Positions 58,248-64,000 of a stretch of 64,000 bases of DNA are shown here, one piece after another (positions within the stretch are counted from its first letter, which is position 1; each line of letters starts with the position of its first letter). Under the pieces are notes generated by a model. It was not told the DNA's origin. It did not search any database and was given only the letters and a program-made list of their open reading frames with translations. Location: positions 1 to 64,000 of the forward strand of contig JADJDT010000008.1 in NCBI GenBank assembly GCA_016702545.1. Reading direction: 5' to 3'. A program made the position numbers and the translations under genes. This DNA comes from Pseudomonadota bacterium (GTDB taxonomy: Bacteria; Myxococcota_A; Polyangia; GCA-2747355).

Positions 58248-58976
58248 ATGTCGTGGCGCCCGCGTTTCCGCCGCTGGCTGCCCTCCGCGGCCATGGCCCT
58301 TACCAGTGCCCTGGCCCTGCTCTGGACCGGCCCCCGGGCCCGCGCCGAGCGCATCCCGCTCAACGTTTCCTTGTCCGCGGCCGGCTTCGAGCAGATCCGT
58401 GAGCAGGACGGGGTGCGCGTCTACAAGCACGCGACCTCGGACATCATTCGCCTCGGCGCCGAGGGCCGCTTCGCCGCGCCGCCCGACCAGGTGCTGGCGG
58501 CGCTGCTCGACTACCCAGGCCACGTCGGCGTGATCAAGCGCGTGTCGGAGAGCCGCGTGCTGCAGCGCGGCGCCGACTGGTTGCTCGTCTATCAGCACCT
58601 CAACCTGCCGGTGATCAGCGACCGCGACTTCACGCTGCGCGTGCGTTCGGGCCACACCGGCGACCTGCGCTGGATCGAGTACAACGCCGCACCGCAGCTC
58701 GGTCCGCCGGCGCGCAGCGGGATCGTGCGCGTGACGACGCACCACGGCAGCTGGCAGCTCCGGCCGATCGAGGGCGGGCGCGCCACCTTCGCGCGCATGC
58801 AGACGACGATCGATCTCGGCGGCCTCTTGCCCAAGTGGCTCGCTCGCTCGGGGTCGGGCAAGGAAGTGCCGCAGCTCTTCTTCGCGCTGCGGCGCCTGTT
58901 GCCGCGCGGAGGAGCCGCTGGGTCGCCCGTGACGCCGGCCACCGGTGCTGCGGCCGGCGCGGGGGCGGCGCGGTAG
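58248..58976 (+). CDS. exported START/SRPBCC-domain lipid-binding protein
   Basis: 242 residues. The ATG at 58248 has GAGGAGG upstream. A signal peptide (AMALTSALALLWTGPRARA) is followed by a START-type helix-grip domain: DGVRVYKHATSD, FAAPPDQVLAALLDYPGHVG, DRDFTLRVR, and a C-terminal amphipathic helix (PQLFFALRRLL). START domains hold hydrophobic ligands such as phospholipids, sterols or ceramide. Export to the periplasm suggests lipid carriage between membranes. It lies 27 bases before a GT21-like transferase in the same direction. Confidence 0.85.
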   Translation: MSWRPRFRRWLPSAAMALTSALALLWTGPRARAERIPLNVSLSAAGFEQIREQDGVRVYKHATSDIIRLGAEGRFAAPPDQVLAALLDYPGHVGVIKRVSESRVLQRGADWLLVYQHLNLPVISDRDFTLRVRSGHTGDLRWIEYNAAPQLGPPARSGIVRVTTHHGSWQLRPIEGGRATFARMQTTIDLGGLLPKWLARSGSGKEVPQLFFALRRLLPRGGAAGSPVTPATGAAAGAGAAR

Positions 58977-59003
58977 CTTGGGGGTCGAAGCACGAGGTGG
59001 GTC

Positions 59004-60311
59004 ATGCTGAGTGTGTCGCAGCTCAACTTGTCGCAGGCCGATCTGGTCATGCAGCTCCTGCTCGGGCTGCTCTCGTGCGCCTTGCTGCTCGAGATCTGGC
59101 TCTCGCACCGCTGGCTCCGCGCGGCGGTCGGCTTCGGCCTGCCGCGGCGGCCCTTGCCGGCCTATCCCTCGCTGACGGTGATTCGCCCGATCCGCGGGCT
59201 CGACACCGAGGCCGAGGAGAACCTGGCCGCTGCTTTTGCGCACGGCTACCCGGGAGCGGTGCAGACGATCTTCGTCTTCGATGACGAACACGAGCCGGCG
59301 CTGCCGCTGGCGCGGGCCGCGATCGCCGCCGAGCAGCGCGCGGGGCATCCCGATGCGGGTGTGGCCGAGGTCATCGTTTGCGGAGCGCCGCCGCCCGGGC
59401 GCACCGGTAAGCTCAACGCGATGCTGGCGGGGTTGGCCCGGGCGCGCGGCGAGCTGATCGTCTTCGCCGACTCCGATATCCGCCCCGGCGGCAAGGCGCT
59501 CACCGCTCTGGTCGAGACGCTGCTCGGCACGCCACGCGCGGGCGCCGCCTTCGCGCCGGTGGTCGTAACGCCGCGGCCGCAGACGATGGGCGACGCGGGC
59601 TACGCGCTGCTGCTGAACGCCCTCTACGGCGCCGCCGCCGCAGCCGCCTCGCGCAAGCACGAGGGCGAGCTGCCCTTCATCATGGGCCAGTTCATGGCCT
59701 TCCGCCGCGAGACGATCGCCGCGATCGGCGGCCTCGAGAGCGCGGACGGCCAGCTCGTCGACGACATGTACCTCGGCGCGCGCGTGCGCGCGGTCGGCTA
59801 CCGCAACATGATGTCGCCGGTGCGCGTGCCGGTGATTCAGCGGGGCCTGTCGCTGTCCCAGTTCGCCAGCCTCTATCGCCGCTGGATGATCTTCTCGCGC
59901 TCGGGGCTGCCGGGCTGGTCGTTCAAGCGCACACCGCTGCTGCACGGCATCGCCTTCTGGCTCGGGCTGGTCATCGCCGCCTACGCCTTCGCCGAGGGCA
60001 CCTGGGGCCTGGCCCTGGGCGCGCTGGCCGTGCCAGCGGCCGTGGCGGCGAGCATCAATCGGCTGCACCGGGCGCTCGGCGGCGGCCGCCTGGCGCCGCG
60101 GCATGCCCTGGTGCCCTTCGGGCTGCTGCTGGTGGCCCCGCTGATCTTCGCCACGATCTGGCTCAACCTCGAGGTGGCCTGGCGCGGCCGCACCTATCGG
60201 CTCAACGCCTCCTCGCGGCTGGCCGAGGGCGAGGCGCTGGAGGCCGCCGACGACAGCCCCTCCGCGCTCCACCGCCGGCGTCCCCCCACCACCTCAGAGG
60301 TCGAGGCTTAG
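59004..60311 (+). CDS. GT21-like glycosyltransferase (ceramide glucosyltransferase / HpnI type)
   Basis: 435 residues. An N-terminal membrane helix (VMQLLLGLLSCALLLEIWL) precedes a GT-A fold: SLTVIRPIRGLD, GRTGKLNAML, ADSDIRPGG (DSD 156-158), GQFMAFRRETI, DDMYLG (253-258) and the RRW end motif (292-294). These match the D1,D2,D3,(Q/R)xxRW layout of family GT21. Three C-terminal membrane helices follow. Eukaryotic relatives make glucosylceramide; bacterial HpnI adds GlcNAc to bacteriohopanetetrol. No hopanoid or sphingolipid genes are in the window, so the acceptor lipid is open. The 3' end overlaps the convergent barrel gene by 18 bases. Confidence 0.85.
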   Translation: MLSVSQLNLSQADLVMQLLLGLLSCALLLEIWLSHRWLRAAVGFGLPRRPLPAYPSLTVIRPIRGLDTEAEENLAAAFAHGYPGAVQTIFVFDDEHEPALPLARAAIAAEQRAGHPDAGVAEVIVCGAPPPGRTGKLNAMLAGLARARGELIVFADSDIRPGGKALTALVETLLGTPRAGAAFAPVVVTPRPQTMGDAGYALLLNALYGAAAAAASRKHEGELPFIMGQFMAFRRETIAAIGGLESADGQLVDDMYLGARVRAVGYRNMMSPVRVPVIQRGLSLSQFASLYRRWMIFSRSGLPGWSFKRTPLLHGIAFWLGLVIAAYAFAEGTWGLALGALAVPAAVAASINRLHRALGGGRLAPRHALVPFGLLLVAPLIFATIWLNLEVAWRGRTYRLNASSRLAEGEALEAADDSPSALHRRRPPTTSEVEA

Positions 60312-61694
60312 CCAGAGCCCCAGTTCGACGAGCTGCGTCGGAATGGGCTCGTCGGGCTCATCCGGCTGCAGCAGGGCGCGGGCCGCCGCGCGCTCGGCCG
60401 CGGGGATCGCCGCCTCACCGAAGCGCAGCTCGCCGTGGCGGCCGAGATGGCCGACGACGAAGGCCTGCAGCGTGAGGTGCGTCAGGAGCAGCACGGAGAC
60501 GTCGAGGCGCGCCAGCACGCTGCGGTCGCTGAGGTTGCTGATCGCGGAGAGCGTGAAGGACCAGGCGTCCAGCGCGCCGGGCCGCGGCAGGCTGGCGAAG
60601 AGCGCGCCGTAATGCCGCCCCGCGTAGAAGAACTGGCGCCGGCCGGTGAAGAGCTCGAGGGGATCGACGCGGCGCGTGCCCTCGTCGTTGAAGAAGTACT
60701 CGCCGCCGAGCAGCAGCAGATCGCGCTCGAAGACCGGCAGGGCGTACTGCAGCCCGGCCGCGCTCTGCACCACGGGCCGCGCGCCCTCGCCGCGCGGCCA
60801 GCGCAGCGCGCACTCACCCGTGAGGTCGAACTCCCACAGGCCGGCGCTGAAGTCGAGGCCCACGCGGGGGTCGCTCGCTCGGCGATACGCGCCGCTCAGC
60901 GCTGCCTCGACCGTGCCCCACACCACCTCACCGCGCGCGATCACGCCGGCGCCATCGAGGCGCGTCGCGCGCTCGAGCACGCCCGCCGCGTAGAGGTTCC
61001 AGCCCAGCTGCTCGAGCGGCAGGTGCAGCTTGACCATCGGCACGCCGTTGCGCGCGTCGAAGGGCGAGAGCACGGGGCGGTACTCGCGGTTGACGAAGTC
61101 GACGGGATTCCAGATGCGGGTGGCGCCCCAGAGCAGGCGCTGCTGGCCGATCGTCAGGAACAAGCGGCGGGCCAGGTCGAGCTTGAGCCACAGCTCGTTG
61201 AGCTGCGCCCGCGTCTGGCGCTGACCCGTCGCCTGGGCCACCGCGCTGGTCTCGTCGAGGGTGGGATCATAGAGCAGCCGTCCGCGCGCGAAGGCCCGTA
61301 GCCGATCGTTGGGCCGCGCGTCGAGGTAGAGGTCGAGCACGTTGGGCATCGACAGCCGCTGGTCCTCGGGGCCCCCGTCGCTCAGCGACGCGCCGAAGCG
61401 CAGCAGCAGCAGACCGCCGAGCTGCAGGCGCTCCGGGTCGGGGTGGGGCGGGTCCTGCTCCGGCGCGGTCGTCATCGCGGGCGGGGTGGCGTCGGGGCGC
61501 CTCGAGGCGGGGACAGCGGGGCGCGGTGGTGCGCGGGTGGTGGGCGCGTCCGGTGCGGCGCTGGGCAACACCGGCTCACTGGGCGCCGCGCCGAAGACAC
61601 TGTCATCGCGCGAGTCCGCGCGAGCCCGCGCGCACCCAGCGCCGACCAGCAGCACGACGAGCGCGTGCGTGAGGCGCAGGTGCCAGGGCGACAT
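60294..61694 (-). CDS. outer-membrane beta-barrel protein
   Basis: 466 residues from the ATG at 61694. An N-terminal signal with a lipobox-like LLVGAGCARA is followed by a Pro/Ala/Ser-rich linker of about 80 residues. The rest alternates short strands typical of a porin-like barrel (RLLYDPTLDETS, ELWLKLDLARRLFLTIGQQRLLWG, WNPVDFVNREYRPVLSPFDA, GEYFFNDEGTRRVDPL), ending in the aromatic/Leu pattern ELGLWLSLDL. The WGATRIWNPVDFVN segment recalls DUF1302-like barrels. It might export or receive a lipid or polysaccharide made by its neighbours; that is inference from position. An upstream in-frame extension is rejected. Confidence 0.75.
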   Translation of the reverse strand: MSPWHLRLTHALVVLLVGAGCARARADSRDDSVFGAAPSEPVLPSAAPDAPTTRAPPRPAVPASRRPDATPPAMTTAPEQDPPHPDPERLQLGGLLLLRFGASLSDGGPEDQRLSMPNVLDLYLDARPNDRLRAFARGRLLYDPTLDETSAVAQATGQRQTRAQLNELWLKLDLARRLFLTIGQQRLLWGATRIWNPVDFVNREYRPVLSPFDARNGVPMVKLHLPLEQLGWNLYAAGVLERATRLDGAGVIARGEVVWGTVEAALSGAYRRASDPRVGLDFSAGLWEFDLTGECALRWPRGEGARPVVQSAAGLQYALPVFERDLLLLGGEYFFNDEGTRRVDPLELFTGRRQFFYAGRHYGALFASLPRPGALDAWSFTLSAISNLSDRSVLARLDVSVLLLTHLTLQAFVVGHLGRHGELRFGEAAIPAAERAAARALLQPDEPDEPIPTQLVELGLWLSLDL

Positions 61695-61754
61695 CGGGGC
61701 CACGTTGACGCAAATCGGCGATCGCGGCAAGGCCGCCGTTGACCGCATCTGGGG

Positions 61755-61760
61755 TATACT
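61755..61760 (+). promoter_or_regulatory. candidate -10 box giving a leaderless transcript
   Basis: TATACT preceded by GGGG lies 7 bases ahead of the ATG at 61768. If used as -10, transcription would begin at or next to the start codon. No ribosome site is visible before this ATG, which fits a leaderless mRNA. No good -35 is seen 17 bases upstream. Confidence 0.4.
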
Positions 61761-61767
61761 GCGCCGC

Positions 61768-62853
61768 ATGGCCATTCGACTGGGCGATCTGCTGGTCAAG
61801 CAGGGGCTGATCACCGAGCAGCAGCTCGAAGAGGCGTTGCGCAACCAGGAGATGTTCGGCGGGCGGCTGGGGACCAACCTCGTCGAGCTGGGCTACGTCA
61901 CCGAGCGGGTGCTGGCCAAGCTGCTGAGCGAGCAGCTCCACATCCCCTGCGCCGAGGCGGCCGAGTTCGATCGGATCGCGCCCGCAGCGCTGGCGGCGAT
62001 CACGCGCGAGAACGTGGAGAAGCACAAGGTCATCCCGCTGGGCCTGGCCAACCGGCAAATGCGCCTGGCGATGTCCGATCCGACCGACCTGCGCGTCGTC
62101 GACGAGCTGGCCTTCACCACCGGCCTCTCGGTCAAGCCGGTGGTGGCGCCCGAGCTGCTCATCACCTACGCGATGGAGCGCTACTACGGCATCACGCGGT
62201 CGACGCGCTACCTGCGGGTGGCGGGTGCGGCCGACGCCGAGTTCCAGGTCGTGCAGGCCGCCGGCGCGCTCGCCGCGGCCAACGAGGCGGCGAACGCGGG
62301 TGTGCGCATCGAGCGGCGCGACGAGTTCTTCGACCAGGGGCGGCGCGAGTTCAAGGAGCAGCGCTTCGACCTGGTGCAGGCGGCGCAGGTGCTCGTCGGC
62401 GTCCAGGCCCAGGACGAGGTGCTCGAGGTCGCGCGCCGCTACCTGGCGGCGGACTTCCGCCAGGCGCTGGTGCTGGTGTTGCACGGCGACGTGCTGGTGG
62501 GCTGGGAGCAATCAGGGGCGACGATCGGCGCCAAGGACCTGCGCCGCGTGGCGGTGCCGCTGGCCAAGAGCACCTTCTTCCGCCTGGTCCACGAGACGCG
62601 CTATCCGTCGGTGGGCCAGGCCAAGCTCTCGCCGGCCGACCAGTGGTTGTTCAAGACCGTGGGTCTGGCCGCCAACGAGGACGTGCTCTGCCTGCCGCTG
62701 CTCGTCAACCAGCAGGTGGTCGGCATGCTGCTCGGCGTCGGCCCGCTCAAGGGCCAGGCCGGCGATCGGCTCGCCGACTACGACACGCTGACCAAGAAGC
62801 TGAGCTACGCCTTCCAGATCCTGCTGCTGCGCCGGCGCATCCTCGGTCAGTAG
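61768..62853 (+). CDS. MshEN-domain (GspE N-terminal-like) protein
   Basis: 361 residues. The N-terminal MshEN/GSPII_E_N domain is clear: IRLGDLLVKQGLITEQQLEEAL, GGRLGTNLVELGYV, ERVLAKLLSEQLHIP, HKVIPLGLANRQMRLAMSDPTDL. In type II secretion and pilus ATPases this module binds c-di-GMP or partner proteins. No ATPase domain follows; the C-terminal ~150 residues look GAF-like (EVARRYLAADFRQALVLVLHGDVLVG, LCLPLLVNQQVVGMLLGVG). It may be a stand-alone c-di-GMP-responsive regulator. The ATG at 61768 is divergent from the barrel gene. Confidence 0.85.
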   Translation: MAIRLGDLLVKQGLITEQQLEEALRNQEMFGGRLGTNLVELGYVTERVLAKLLSEQLHIPCAEAAEFDRIAPAALAAITRENVEKHKVIPLGLANRQMRLAMSDPTDLRVVDELAFTTGLSVKPVVAPELLITYAMERYYGITRSTRYLRVAGAADAEFQVVQAAGALAAANEAANAGVRIERRDEFFDQGRREFKEQRFDLVQAAQVLVGVQAQDEVLEVARRYLAADFRQALVLVLHGDVLVGWEQSGATIGAKDLRRVAVPLAKSTFFRLVHETRYPSVGQAKLSPADQWLFKTVGLAANEDVLCLPLLVNQQVVGMLLGVGPLKGQAGDRLADYDTLTKKLSYAFQILLLRRRILGQ

Positions 62854-62918
62854 CGCGGCGGGTCAGTAGCGTGGCGTCGCCGGGCCCGGCACGCATCGCC
62901 GAGCCCGGCACGCCGTCC

Positions 62919-64000
62919 TCAGGGCTGGGCGAGCCAGCCGGGCATGAACCCGGCCGGTACCTGACCGGCGAAGGGCGTGGCGCCGAAGTTGGCGCGGGCC
63001 AGGTCCCCGCGGCTGAGGTTGAGTACGGGGAAGAAGGCGAGTTCGGCGACCACCCGGCTATCCAAGAGGTAGGCAGCGTCCCCTCGCAAGGAGAGGCCAT
63101 CCTTACCCCATTCGGGTTGCGCACCGCCCTGCCAGCGCCCGTTGCGGCTGAAGGAGATGGCCCGGCGATCGAGGTCGACGGCGACGCCGATCACATCACC
63201 GACCGCGAAGGGCTCGTAATCGGTAGCGACCACTCTGCCGGCACAGCGCACCATGCCGCTCGGATCATAGGCGCAGCCGCCGTACCCGTCGGTCTCCGGG
63301 CCCAGCTCGAGCGAAAGGTGCTGGGTGGCGACGCCGATCCCCTGGTACCCACCGTCGCCCAGCCGATCGACCTTCAACTCCCAGTAGTGCTTCCCGGCCC
63401 GGTGGCCCACGGTCGCGCGCACGCTGTCGTTGACGCTATCGACCTCGCTCGGCACGCTGGCGCCGAGCTGGTCGGACGAGAGCACGATGTTCTTCTGGGC
63501 GTCGGCCGGATTCCAGGTCGCGGGGGCCGACCCCGCGGGCGGCAGCACCGGCGCCGGCTCCGCGATCACCACCCGTTGGGCGCGATAGCAGCCACGGAAG
63601 GTCGTGGCGCGGTGTTCTAGCATGCGCTCCGCGGTGCGCACGAGGCACTCGCTCGAGCTACTGGGCCACCGGAATGGGTAAGTGGCCTCGGGACAGAAGG
63701 TGCCAAAATTCGGCGACCCCTGTTCGTAGGAGTAGCTCACGACCCTCGCCCCGGCGGGGACCGTGGCGGTCTGTCGGTAATATCCGCTCAGGATCACGGT
63801 TCGAATCTCGGCCGTCCCCACCGCTCGCACCACCCAGGCCGTGGGCTCATAGGACGAGAGCACGAGGTCTGCAGGTCCCGGACGCGTGACCTCGACGACG
63901 GTCTCGCCGCGCGGGTGGTAGTCGTTACCGGAGTGGTCCGACCGCGATTCGTAGATGCCCACGACGTGCAGCTCCGGCGACGAGCCAGCGGGAGTGAGTT
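62919..64000 (-). CDS. SPRY-domain protein, N-terminus beyond the window
   Basis: The frame is open to the window edge, and residues before the possible GTG at 63962 still look coding (ELHVVGIYESRSDHSG), so the start lies outside. About 360 residues are visible. The first ~120 form a beta-rich module (VLSSYEPTAWVVRAVGTAEIRTVILSGYY style) with two Cys. From about residue 150 a SPRY fold is seen: SVRATVGHRAGKHYWELKVD, GYQGIGVAT, GDVIGVAVDLDRRAISFSRNG, and a Phe-rich end. SPRY domains bind proteins and are uncommon in bacteria. No signal peptide can be judged. Confidence 0.75.
   Translation of the reverse strand, partial: LTPAGSSPELHVVGIYESRSDHSGNDYHPRGETVVEVTRPGPADLVLSSYEPTAWVVRAVGTAEIRTVILSGYYRQTATVPAGARVVSYSYEQGSPNFGTFCPEATYPFRWPSSSSECLVRTAERMLEHRATTFRGCYRAQRVVIAEPAPVLPPAGSAPATWNPADAQKNIVLSSDQLGASVPSEVDSVNDSVRATVGHRAGKHYWELKVDRLGDGGYQGIGVATQHLSLELGPETDGYGGCAYDPSGMVRCAGRVVATDYEPFAVGDVIGVAVDLDRRAISFSRNGRWQGGAQPEWGKDGLSLRGDAAYLLDSRVVAELAFFPVLNLSRGDLARANFGATPFAGQVPAGFMPGWLAQP

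Overview
The window is about 70% G+C and packed with genes. It carries traits common in Myxococcota (former Deltaproteobacteria): serine/threonine kinases, many cysteine-rich lipoproteins with MopE-type DDDGD motifs, thrombospondin type-3 and RCC1 repeats, and very long TPR proteins. I infer a myxobacterium-like organism, probably from a draft or metagenome assembly. At least five otherwise well-conserved genes (tonB, the Ig-repeat lipoprotein, the second TonB-dependent receptor, lhr, the RCC1 protein) carry one- or two-base frameshifts, mostly in G or C runs. gshA is interrupted by a 73-base G run. I read most of these as assembly errors, not gene death.

Layout. 1-1.9 kb: end of an exbB-exbD-tonB-lipoprotein operon with overlapping genes. 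1.9-2.1 kb: a hairpin-rich dispersed repeat whose 60-bp core recurs inverted at 21.9 kb. 2.3-3.1 kb: an NmrA-like reductase. 3.2-15.1 kb: an island of five secreted lipoproteins: a 14-unit Ig-like repeat protein, two tandem paralogues with MopE-like motifs, a VWA/TSP3 protein and a parallel beta-helix protein. 15.3-24.5 kb: housekeeping genes (gshA, dauA, murG, ftsW, pckG) and one lipoprotein. 24.7-37.2 kb: a kinase-fold protein lacking both catalytic aspartates, pyrD, an exported protein, an intact Ser/Thr kinase, and a 2,321-residue TPR protein just behind it. 37.2-42.3 kb: corA, pcnB, ilvD and tRNA-Phe. 42.4-47.2 kb: two tandem TonB-dependent receptors. 47.2-53.5 kb: a small acidic protein, lhr, and a ResB-like/CcsA cytochrome c assembly pair. 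53.6-58.1 kb: a 148-bp inverted repeat, then a lipoprotein made of 26 Met-Asn-Ala-type triplets and two groups of seven RCC1 repeats. 58.2-62.9 kb: an exported START-domain protein, a GT21-type glycosyltransferase, an outer-membrane barrel and a MshEN-domain protein. The window ends inside a SPRY-domain protein.

How the genes may work together. The ExbB/ExbD/TonB operon could energise the two receptors 41 kb away, but no shared regulation is visible. The kinase and the giant TPR protein look co-transcribed and may form a signalling module. The START protein and the GT21 enzyme suggest transport and glycosylation of a lipid. The 3-15 kb and 54-58 kb genes look like surface or secreted proteins that evolve by tandem duplication. 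No CRISPR array, transposase, integrase, phage gene or rRNA was seen.
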